From Allobranchiibius huperziae (GTDB lineage Bacteria > Actinomycetota > Actinomycetes > Actinomycetales > Dermatophilaceae), in NCBI RefSeq assembly GCF_013410455.1, contig NZ_JACCFW010000001.1, forward strand, positions 2,248,929 through 2,312,928: a stretch of 64,000 bases of DNA. Reading direction: 5' to 3'. Below, piece after piece: positions 34,582 through 42,090 of this stretch. Position numbers and translations under genes: made by a program. The notes beneath the pieces are model-generated. The model worked only from the letters and a program-made list of their open reading frames with translations. It ran no database searches and was not told where the DNA came from. How positions within the stretch are numbered: the stretch's first letter is position 1; every line of letters starts with the position of its first letter.

Positions 34582-35459
34582 CACCGCCCCCTTCGACGCG
34601 GCAGACGGCGGGTCAGCAGCACGCCGATCTCGCGCGCCGCCACCATCGGACGGCGCACCGTCGCCTGCAGCCACTCCGCGCGAGACGGCTCGTGGCCCAG
34701 CCGCATCTGCAGGTGGTCGCGGTTGACCAGCAGCACCTCACCGCACAGCTTCGCCTTCTCCGGCAGGGTGGTCGCCGCACGGAAGCGGGCATGCCACTCC
34801 TGCAACCGCGTGCCGCCCTCGGAGGCGACCACCCACAGGTCGTGATCGGCACGGTCGCGGAAACGGTGGAGATCTCCGCTGGCAGCCGCCAGGGCGACCT
34901 CCGCCCCCAACCCGCGCGCGAGGCGCGCGACCTCATCCAGCTCGACCGGGGTGAGCGCGGCACGGACGCGATCGATGTCCGCGCGTCCGCGAGCGGTGTC
35001 GCGGGCGCCGTGCAGAAGGATGAGCAACGCCTGGTCGAGCACGCTCGGCACCTGCACGTCGTACGCCGCGATCGTGGCGGTGCACCGACGTTGCCACAGC
35101 TGCTCGAACGCGACGGAGGCATCGACCCCGAAACCGGGGAACAAGCGGTGCACATCGACCCAGCCCCAGTAACGGTGATGCAGATTGGCGGCATGCCGGA
35201 AGATCGAGCCGGACTCGAATCCGGTGCGCGGCTCGAACTCCGCAGCCTCCAGCACGGACGTCAGCTGGGGCACGTGAGAGGGCCGGACCAGCACGTCGAC
35301 GTCGCTGCTGGTGCGACCTACGAGCCGGAAACGGGCCGTGGTCGCCGGCCCCTTGATGTGCAGCAGGTCCACCCCGGCGTCACGTGCCAGGTGCTCGACG
35401 ACGGCATGCGCCAAAGACAGTCGCGCCCATGCGGGGAGGACGATCTCGGACTGATGCAT
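34581..35459 (-). CDS. Nucleotidyltransferase family protein (NTP_transf_5-like)
   Basis: A 292-aa protein with a nucleotidyltransferase-like core: HIKGPATTARFRLVGRTSSDVDVLVRPS, with the DxD metal pair in SDVDVLV, and a YWGWVDVHRLFPGF segment carrying a further acidic residue. The C-terminal half is helical and basic. Members act on unknown substrates near capsule and lasso-like clusters. ATG 35459; cotranscribed with the PqqD gene and perhaps the Wzc-like kinase. Confidence 0.75.
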   Translation of the reverse strand: MHQSEIVLPAWARLSLAHAVVEHLARDAGVDLLHIKGPATTARFRLVGRTSSDVDVLVRPSHVPQLTSVLEAAEFEPRTGFESGSIFRHAANLHHRYWGWVDVHRLFPGFGVDASVAFEQLWQRRCTATIAAYDVQVPSVLDQALLILLHGARDTARGRADIDRVRAALTPVELDEVARLARGLGAEVALAAASGDLHRFRDRADHDLWVVASEGGTRLQEWHARFRAATTLPEKAKLCGEVLLVNRDHLQMRLGHEPSRAEWLQATVRRPMVAAREIGVLLTRRLPRRRGR

Positions 35460-35513
35460 GGGCTTCGAGTCTAGGTCGAGGTCACCCGCCTTCGGCGACT
35501 TGCGAGCCCCTCG

Positions 35514-35825
35514 TCATCGGGCGTCGTGCAGCGGCCAGCCCTTCTTCTCCAACCGCTCCTGCACACGCCGCAGATCCGACTCGGACGGCACCCCGTCGGT
35601 GTACTTGGTGACCAGGACGCCGACGTCGACCCGGGAGATCGCCGCATCGTCGCCGTGCTCGCGTGCACCTGAGATGAGTTGACGCGCAACGTCTTTGACC
35701 TCTTCGTCGGACAACTGCCGACGCAGGAGCGCGAGCAGCGGCTGATAGTCGCGCTCCGGGACGCCGTCCGGATAGCCCGCGCGCAGCCAGGTCATCAGGT
35801 TGGCCATGAAGACGGGTCGATCCAT
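35514..35825 (-). CDS. DUF3349 family protein
   Basis: A 103-aa actinobacterial protein of the DUF3349 family, recognised by NLMTWLRAGYPDGVPERDYQPLLALLRRQLSDEEV and VGVLVTKYTDGVPSE. It has a small helical fold of unknown function, probably cytoplasmic. The ATG shares one base with the stop of the upstream membrane-protein gene (TGATG). Confidence 0.85.
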   Translation of the reverse strand: MDRPVFMANLMTWLRAGYPDGVPERDYQPLLALLRRQLSDEEVKDVARQLISGAREHGDDAAISRVDVGVLVTKYTDGVPSESDLRRVQERLEKKGWPLHDAR

Positions 35826-36127
35826 CAAAAGACCTCGATCCCGAGGTAGTGCTTCAGGCTGGCCTTGGTGATCCACAGCACCCCCAGCAGGATCGCGACG
35901 GCGATCAGCCCGAAGAGCAGGTACGCCGCACCGAGGGCGACCGGGTTGCCGCGGCTCGCTCCCCCGGACGTCCCGGCGTCGCCCGCGAAGGCACCGCCTG
36001 CTGACCCGCCGTGTCCCTGCGCGAGCAGCCGGACCCCGACAGCGAACAGGGCGGGCAGGCCCGCGCCGAAGACCAGCCCGGCGAGCAGGACCCGGAACAG
36101 TGAGGTGAATTCGTCCGCAGTGATCAT
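35825..36127 (-). CDS. Small membrane protein linked to the phosphate transporter
   Basis: A 100-aa protein with two hydrophobic helices (about residues 9-36 and 63-86) separated by a Gly/Ser/Ala-rich loop. It belongs to no family I recognise. It lies 9 bp after the pit gene and is coupled to the DUF3349 gene, so the three form one unit; it may be an accessory of the transporter (inference). Confidence 0.75.
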   Translation of the reverse strand: MITADEFTSLFRVLLAGLVFGAGLPALFAVGVRLLAQGHGGSAGGAFAGDAGTSGGASRGNPVALGAAYLLFGLIAVAILLGVLWITKASLKHYLGIEVF

Positions 36128-36136
36128 CGTGGCCTC

Positions 36137-37357
36137 CTAGGCGGCGGGTTGACGCTCGGACAGTTCGGAACGTACGGACGGAGCGCCCTCCCACTCGTCG
36201 TTGACGTTCCCGGCGTGCACCGCGGTCGCCCGGCTGCGCAGATACATGTACCCGGCCGCGCTCAGCAGCACGATGAAGATGACGACCGCACCGCCGACAC
36301 CCCCGATCAGGTGCGCGACGCCGTAGCAGGCGGCGCCGACGATCGCGGCGCACGGGAGGGTGAGCACCCAGCCGGCCGCCATCCGCCCGGCGACACTCCA
36401 TCGCACCTGGGAATTGGGCCGGCCGAGGCCGGTGCCGACGATCGACCCGGAGGCGACGTGGGTCGTCGAGAGCGCCATCCCGAAGTGGCTGGAGGTCAGG
36501 ATGATCGCCGCGGACGAGGCCTCGGCGGCCATGCCCTGCGGTGCGTCGATGTCGACCAGACCCTTTCCGAGGGTGCGGATGACCCGCCAGCCGCCGAGGT
36601 AGGTGCCGAGCGCGATCGCCGCGCCGCAGCTGAAGATGATCCAGATCGGGATGCCATTCTTCGTGATGTCACCGGAGGTCAGGGAGCCTTTGGCGATCAG
36701 AGCGAGCGCGATGACGCCCATCGTCTTCTGCGCGTCTCCCGTGCCGTGCGCCAGGGACACCAGCGAGGCCGTCCCGATCTGGCCCCAGCGGAAGGAGCTC
36801 TCCTTCTCGCTGTCGCGCACCGACCGGGTGATCGCGTAGATCAGGAAGGTGCCGATGGCCGCGACGATGCCGGCGACGAACGGTGAGGCGACGGCGGGCA
36901 GGAGCACCTTGGAGACCAGGCCGTCCCAGTTGATCCTGCTGAGCCCGCCCGAGGCCAGACCCGCGCCGATCAGGCCGCCGAAGAGGGCGTGCGAGGAGCT
37001 GGAGGGCAACCCGTGCAACCACGTGAACAGGTTCCACAGGATGCCGCCCACCAGCCCCGCGAAGATGATGATGAGCGCTGTCTCCGCGGTGATGCCGCCG
37101 AGCAGGTTGCCCGATCCCTTCTGCTGGATCTTCAGGACCGACGTGGTGACAGTCGTCGCGACCTCCACCGACAGGAAGGCGCCGACCAGGTTGAGGAGGC
37201 CGGAGATGGCGACGGCCACCTTCGGCTTCAGCGCACCCGTCGCGATCGAGGTGGCCATGGCGTTCCCGGTGTCGTGGAAGCCGTTGGTGAAGTCGAACCC
37301 GAGGGCGGTCACGACGACCAGCACCAGGACGACGACCTCTTGGGCGTGTGCGCTCAT
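36137..37357 (-). CDS. pit: Inorganic phosphate transporter, PiT family
   Basis: A 406-aa low-affinity phosphate transporter of the cytoplasmic membrane with 10 to 11 helices. The PiT signature repeats are visible: GFDFTNGFHDTGNAMATSIATGALKP at the N-terminus and SSSHALFGGLIGAGLA, then a second inverted copy with LTSSHFGMALSTTHVASGSIVG. First gene of a three-gene unit. ATG 37357 is clear from the MSAHAQEVVV start. Confidence 0.93.
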   Translation of the reverse strand: MSAHAQEVVVLVLVVVTALGFDFTNGFHDTGNAMATSIATGALKPKVAVAISGLLNLVGAFLSVEVATTVTTSVLKIQQKGSGNLLGGITAETALIIIFAGLVGGILWNLFTWLHGLPSSSSHALFGGLIGAGLASGGLSRINWDGLVSKVLLPAVASPFVAGIVAAIGTFLIYAITRSVRDSEKESSFRWGQIGTASLVSLAHGTGDAQKTMGVIALALIAKGSLTSGDITKNGIPIWIIFSCGAAIALGTYLGGWRVIRTLGKGLVDIDAPQGMAAEASSAAIILTSSHFGMALSTTHVASGSIVGTGLGRPNSQVRWSVAGRMAAGWVLTLPCAAIVGAACYGVAHLIGGVGGAVVIFIVLLSAAGYMYLRSRATAVHAGNVNDEWEGAPSVRSELSERQPAA

Positions 37358-37482
37358 GGCGCAAGTGTGGGTGCCACGAGGACTCGACGTCTAGTCGAGT
37401 GAACGCCGGCCTACCCCACCTGACCTGCGCAAACGCGGATGACGGCCCGTGTTCACCCGATGTTCATCCGGGGCGGGCGGCT

Positions 37483-38925
37483 CTACTCGTCCTGCGCCTC
37501 GTCCGCGCGGGCGAACGACCGGTCCGCCGGCGGCACCTTCCCGCCGGGATAGCTGGATGCCAGTTGCTCCATCGTGGGGCGGCGGCGACTGCGCGCCTCG
37601 TCGGGCAGCAGGCGCGCGATCGCCTTCATCACCCGGTCGGTGTCGGCGGCGGCGGAGCGGTACTTCAGCTCGACCGGAGGACCGAAACGCACGGTGATCT
37701 GCGGCGGGTGCAGGTAGTTGAGCATCTGCGGCAGCTTGGACGAGCGGGGCCAGACCTGCTCGGTGCCCCAGATCGCGCACGGGATGACCGGCACCCCGGT
37801 GCTCTTGGCCAGCCGGGCGACCCCCGTGTGGCCCTTGAGCGCACTGGAGAAGAAATCCGGCCCGCGCGGGATGGTGCCCTGCGGCATCACCCCGACGAGC
37901 TCGCCACCGCGCAACGCGGTCTCGGCGGCAGCGAGCGGGTCCGGAGCATCGGGGTCCTTGCTCTCCCGGTCGACCGGGATCCCGCCGGATCCGGCGATCA
38001 GCTGCCCCACCACCGGTACGTCGAAGATCTCCCGCTTGGCCATGAACCGGCCGGTGCGGCCGGCGCGACCCATCGCCAGGAACATCGTCGGCAGGTCGAA
38101 GTAGCTGCGGTGGTTGGCCGCCACGAGGACGCCGCCCTCGCTCGGCACGTGTTCGGTCCCGAGCACCTCGAACCGCGCGTAGGGAAACGCCTCGGGACGC
38201 GCCATCCACTGGCCGATCCGCTGCAGTTCGATGTCGACGAACGGCACCTTGAAGACGCCGGGAGACGCGCTGAAGTGCTCCACCGGCCAGCGCCGTACGG
38301 TCGCGAAGGCGAGCAGCCGCGGGTCGGGATTGACCGCGTGCGGGTGTCCGACCGCGGACAGCAGGGGCAGGTCGTAGACGGAGTCGGAGTAGGCGAAGGA
38401 CTGCGTCAGGTCCACGTCGTGGTCACCGGCCCAGTCGCGAACGGCGGCCAGTTTGCCCGTGGACCAGACGAACGGACCGTCCAGGCCCCCGTCGTACCGA
38501 CCCGAGACCGGGTCCACGGAGTAACGCGTCGCGATCACGGCGTCGAGTTCGAGCAGATCGGCCAGCGGCTGGATGAGGTGCAGCGGTGTCGTCGTGGCAA
38601 GGACGACCTTGCGCCCGGCGGCGCGGTGCTTCTCCAGCGTGAGGTGGGCGAACGGCTCGATCAGATCCATGAGGCCGACCGCCGCGCGCCGCGCCGCCTC
38701 GTCGAACGCGCCGGCACGCTTGCCGCGGGCGACCAGCGTCGCGTTGCGCGCCAGGACCATCGACGGAAGGGTCTCGCCGAACCGGTTGAACACGCCGTAG
38801 AGCAGGCTCTCGCCGGGCAGCTTGGTGGTGACCAGGCCGGCCTCGCGCAGGGCATCGGTGATGATCGGCCCGGACGCCCCGCGGAGCAGCGTGCGGTCGA
38901 GATCGAAGAACGCGGCGCCGGTCAT
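37483..38925 (-). CDS. HAD phosphatase/1-acylglycerol-3-phosphate acyltransferase fusion
   Basis: A 480-aa two-domain protein. Residues 1-220 are a HAD-IB (SerB-like) phosphatase (FFDLDRTLLRG as motif I, ATTTPLHLIQPLAD, SDSVYDLPLL as motif IV). Residues 250-440 are a PlsC acyltransferase (ANHRSYFD for HX4D, GIPVDRES, MPQGTIPRGP). The same order is known in mycobacterial PlsC (Rv2483c type). It probably makes phosphatidic acid; the phosphatase substrate is unclear. It overlaps the upstream hydrolase gene by 4 bp (ATGA). Confidence 0.9.
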   Translation of the reverse strand: MTGAAFFDLDRTLLRGASGPIITDALREAGLVTTKLPGESLLYGVFNRFGETLPSMVLARNATLVARGKRAGAFDEAARRAAVGLMDLIEPFAHLTLEKHRAAGRKVVLATTTPLHLIQPLADLLELDAVIATRYSVDPVSGRYDGGLDGPFVWSTGKLAAVRDWAGDHDVDLTQSFAYSDSVYDLPLLSAVGHPHAVNPDPRLLAFATVRRWPVEHFSASPGVFKVPFVDIELQRIGQWMARPEAFPYARFEVLGTEHVPSEGGVLVAANHRSYFDLPTMFLAMGRAGRTGRFMAKREIFDVPVVGQLIAGSGGIPVDRESKDPDAPDPLAAAETALRGGELVGVMPQGTIPRGPDFFSSALKGHTGVARLAKSTGVPVIPCAIWGTEQVWPRSSKLPQMLNYLHPPQITVRFGPPVELKYRSAAADTDRVMKAIARLLPDEARSRRRPTMEQLASSYPGGKVPPADRSFARADEAQDE

Positions 38926-40232
38926 GCCTGCACGCCGAGGACGTCCGCGATGACCTCGTAGACCCGCGGGTCGTTGACCAGGTCGTTGTGACTCATGGAC
39001 CCCATCATGGTGGACCGGCTCAGGTCGTTGTCCGCTCCCGCGCGAGCACTCGCGCGCGGCACGATCCCGTCGCCGATGATCCCGCCCAGCCGCGCGTGCG
39101 GATCCTTGGTGAGCACGCCTGCGACGGCCAGATGGCGCACGACCATCTGCGGGGCCAGGGCCTGGCGCCATTCGGCGGCGTCCGGCATCGCGCCGCGGGT
39201 GTCGGCGAGGAAGAGGTTGCCCGGCCGCAGGTCCTTGATCCCTTCGCTGCGGAACTGGATGACGTCGCCCAGCCACCGGGTGGCGCCGTACCCGGAGAAG
39301 AACTCGGCGAGGTAGTTGGCGCCCTGCTCGATCGGCGACCCGTGGTACGGCGTGCCGAGGGTGATCAGGTCACTCACCAGGGGTCCCCACGTCGAGGAGG
39401 TCGGCCACTGCAGCAGGGCGCTGCTCGCCACCAGACCGCCCATCGAGTGCCCCACCAGCACCACGCGTTCGACGGGCACCGGCCAGTGGTCGACGACCTG
39501 CTCGATCAGCAGGGCAAGCTCCAAGCCGTTGGACTTGATCCGCAACCCGGTGTTGTAGCGCACCCAGAGGGCCGACCAGTCACCGTGCGCCTCCAGACGC
39601 CGCCCGTAACTGAGCCGTCGCCCATCATCGTCGCGGTGCGCGTGCCGCTTCCACATCTGCTCGGTGCCCACGAAGCCGTGCACGAAGATGACGATCTGGG
39701 GTGTGGCGTCCGGGTAGGCGCGGGCCAGGCCGTCCGCGGTCGCGGGGACCCGCTCCCCGGAGCGGCGCAGGCTCATCGGGGAGGACAACGGCATCCGCCC
39801 GGACGAGGCCATCTTGTCGCCGTTGAACCCGTGCACGAAGGCGAGGACTCCGCTCGCCCGCCGCGTGGTGCCCCGCCCGAACTTGCTCGTCCGGCCCGCC
39901 TGCGCGGCCTTCGCCGCAGTCGCGCCGACCGCCTCGGCCACGCCCTCGAGCGCGACGGCCGACGCGCCGTACGCAGCGCGCGCGATGTGGTCGTGCGCGA
40001 ACTCCACCGGGGTGACGACCGGGCCGACAGTGCGGCGCGCAGACGCGAAGACCTTGCTCGCGACGGCACCGTGGGTGTCACGGATGGCTCCCGTGACGCC
40101 GCGTACGGCGGTGCCGGCGCGGTGAGCGGCGGCGACCTGGCTATCGGCGGGGGCAGCGAGGTGTGCCTCGCGATGTGCGTCGAGCTCTGATTCGATCTCT
40201 GAGTCGAGCGGCGGCTGGGCCCGTTGGGTCAC
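38922..40232 (-). CDS. Alpha/beta hydrolase (triacylglycerol lipase-like)
   Basis: A 436-aa predicted esterase/lipase. The N-terminal 160 residues are helical and Ala-rich. The hydrolase core has the oxyanion segment VIFVHGFVGTEQMW, the nucleophile elbow VLVGHSMGGLVAS and TLGTPYHGSP, and a late His in SMSHNDLVND. The GTG at 40232 has GAGGAG upstream. Coupled to the HAD-PlsC gene, which suggests joint lipid remodelling (inference). No signal peptide is seen. Confidence 0.85.
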   Translation of the reverse strand: MTQRAQPPLDSEIESELDAHREAHLAAPADSQVAAAHRAGTAVRGVTGAIRDTHGAVASKVFASARRTVGPVVTPVEFAHDHIARAAYGASAVALEGVAEAVGATAAKAAQAGRTSKFGRGTTRRASGVLAFVHGFNGDKMASSGRMPLSSPMSLRRSGERVPATADGLARAYPDATPQIVIFVHGFVGTEQMWKRHAHRDDDGRRLSYGRRLEAHGDWSALWVRYNTGLRIKSNGLELALLIEQVVDHWPVPVERVVLVGHSMGGLVASSALLQWPTSSTWGPLVSDLITLGTPYHGSPIEQGANYLAEFFSGYGATRWLGDVIQFRSEGIKDLRPGNLFLADTRGAMPDAAEWRQALAPQMVVRHLAVAGVLTKDPHARLGGIIGDGIVPRASARAGADNDLSRSTMMGSMSHNDLVNDPRVYEVIADVLGVQA

Positions 40233-40513
40233 GAAGTCTCCTCATCAGGTGTAACCCGCTCAACCTACCCGTGAGTAGCAGTCCTGCGCCGGACCTGACC
40301 GTTTGCCGGACGACGCAGCGTCCGATGACCCGGGCGTGCGATCACATCCGGCTCAACGACCCCCTCACCCACTCGCGTCGCACGAAGCACGAATGTGCAC
40401 CACTTTTGCCTGTGGATAGCTCACGCGAGCCGGCTGGATCACGCATGCTGGGTCACCGTGGACGTTCCACGTCCAGCAGGAGGCCGGTGCGCCACCGGTC
40501 AGGGAGGGTCCTC

Positions 40514-41134
40514 ATGCCGCGCACCCGTGGCCGGTCCGTCGCCATGCTGCTCGCAATCGCCGGGGCGGCAAGCGTGAGCGCGTGCTCCGGAGGGTCGAGC
40601 ACCATGCCGTCGACCACGTCGTCGACGACCAGCAGTCCGGCGTCGACGAGCAGCTCCACGACCAGTTCCCCCGCACCAAGCAGCTCGACCTCTGCGTACG
40701 ACGGCCCGGCCGGAGTTCCCACGGCCGCCCGCGCCCACACCGATGCGGGCCGCATCGCCTTCGCCAAGTACTACGTGCAGCAGATCAACGAGACCGGGAA
40801 GCACCCGAAGGTGGGCGTCCTAGAGCCCCTCGCCCTTCCCACCTGCAAGAGCTGCGCCAACTACTCCATGACCGTCTCGCTGCTTGTGAAGGGGAAGACC
40901 CATTACACAGGAGACAGTTTCAAGATCAGAGACGCCGCGTTCCAGTCCTCGGATCATTCGCTGGTGCAAATATCTGGCGACGTTCTGAAGGTTATAGAGA
41001 CGGATTCGACTGGCCGGATCCGCGGCGGTTACCCCCCTGCATCGGACGTCCAGTTTGTTGTATTCCTCGCGCCGTGGTCTGGACTCTGGCGCGTCTCGGA
41101 GATCAAAGTTGAGCAGGCGGGGTCACAGTCTTGA
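40514..41134 (+). CDS. DUF6318-like lipoprotein
   Basis: A 206-aa predicted lipoprotein with lipobox SVSAC, a long Ser/Thr/Pro linker (about residues 30-65) and a compact domain with the CKSC motif (LPTCKSCANYSMTVSLLVKGKTHYTGDSF) typical of actinobacterial DUF6318. ATG 40514 has an AGGGAGGG ribosome site. Its stop shares a base with the start of the next gene (TGATG). Role unknown. Confidence 0.8.
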   Translation: MPRTRGRSVAMLLAIAGAASVSACSGGSSTMPSTTSSTTSSPASTSSSTTSSPAPSSSTSAYDGPAGVPTAARAHTDAGRIAFAKYYVQQINETGKHPKVGVLEPLALPTCKSCANYSMTVSLLVKGKTHYTGDSFKIRDAAFQSSDHSLVQISGDVLKVIETDSTGRIRGGYPPASDVQFVVFLAPWSGLWRVSEIKVEQAGSQS

Positions 41135-42027
41135 TGGTCAGGGCAGTTATCCACTCTTCGCTTGCCCTGGTCACATACATAACGCTTGCGGGTCACGATT
41201 TGCCGCCAGAGGGGAAGTGCGGCTTCCTCGTCTGTCAGGTGAGCGGAGGAGGATCGTATGCGGGGCTGAGCAAATCGGAGACGGCTCACCTTCCAGGGAA
41301 GACGACGACCGGCGGCACGGTGGGAAGTAGGACCTACAAGCCCGGGACGGCATACCAATACAGCACCGTGTTGAGGTGCGCGGGCAACGGCCCGGATCAT
41401 CAGGAGTTCATCTGCCCCAACGCCCTGAGCTACTGCGAGAAGGTCGAGCATGTCCCGGGTCCATGGGTCTTCATCTACCGACGCGTCGACACCGGGGACA
41501 ACGTCTACGGGCCGTGGGAGTCGCCGGGAACCACGTGCTATCCGGACGTCCTCCCCGGAAAGCACAAACCTCAGCTCACCCTCGCCATGATCGAGCACGC
41601 CTGGTCGGTGACGCCGTTCGCCAGACCACAGCTCTCGATCCAACCGGTGAACAACCGCACGCTGGTCACCCTGCCCACCTACTTCCAGGCGAACTGGCCC
41701 GTCGCCGGGTACGCACCGGGCGAGGTCCGGCCGGTGACCCTCGTCGGTCACGCCGTACGAATCAAACCGACCCTGAAGTCCAACACCTTCGTCTTCGGCG
41801 ACGGTTCGACCAGCGGAGCCACCAAGTCCATGGGTGGGACCTACCCCTCCGGTGACATCACACACGCCTACGACGCACCCGGCTCGTTCAGCACGTCGGT
41901 CCGCACCACCTACGGCGGGCAGTACTCCGTCGACGGCGGGGCGTGGACCGACCTCCCGGGCACCACGGTCGTCGCCGGCCCCGCCGAGCCGCTGCGGGTC
42001 CTGACCTCCACCACCCGCCTCTATTGA
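41134..42027 (+). CDS. Secreted protein with a PKD-like domain
   Basis: A 297-aa protein with a short hydrophobic N-terminus (about residues 3-20) that could be a signal sequence, a Cys-rich central part (CGFLVC, CPNALSYCEK, TTCYPD) and a C-terminal PKD-like beta domain (FVFGDGSTSG, ITHAYDAPGSFSTSVRTTYGGQYSVDGG). It is translationally coupled to the DUF6318 lipoprotein gene, so the two may act together at the cell surface. The codons are noticeably less GC-rich at the 5' end, where the signal-peptide call is weakest. Confidence 0.75.
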   Translation: MVRAVIHSSLALVTYITLAGHDLPPEGKCGFLVCQVSGGGSYAGLSKSETAHLPGKTTTGGTVGSRTYKPGTAYQYSTVLRCAGNGPDHQEFICPNALSYCEKVEHVPGPWVFIYRRVDTGDNVYGPWESPGTTCYPDVLPGKHKPQLTLAMIEHAWSVTPFARPQLSIQPVNNRTLVTLPTYFQANWPVAGYAPGEVRPVTLVGHAVRIKPTLKSNTFVFGDGSTSGATKSMGGTYPSGDITHAYDAPGSFSTSVRTTYGGQYSVDGGAWTDLPGTTVVAGPAEPLRVLTSTTRLY

Positions 42028-42028
42028 C

Positions 42029-42080
42029 GATTCGACCATGCACGCCGGGGCACATCTGCCCCGGCGTGCATGGTCGAATC
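42029..42080. terminator. Perfect 24-bp stem hairpin, bidirectional terminator
   Basis: Positions 42029-42052 and 42057-42080 are exact reverse complements, giving a 24-bp perfect stem with a 4-nt loop (CATC). It fills the gap between two convergent genes (PKD-like protein and nrdJ) and is symmetrical, so it can stop both transcripts. Confidence 0.85.
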
Positions 42081-42090
42081 AGCGGCAGCG

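Noticed and set aside
40233-40513. Gene or RNA in the 281-bp gap before the DUF6318 gene
   Set aside because: I found no coding frame with a ribosome site and no tRNA-like fold; it is probably promoter DNA only.
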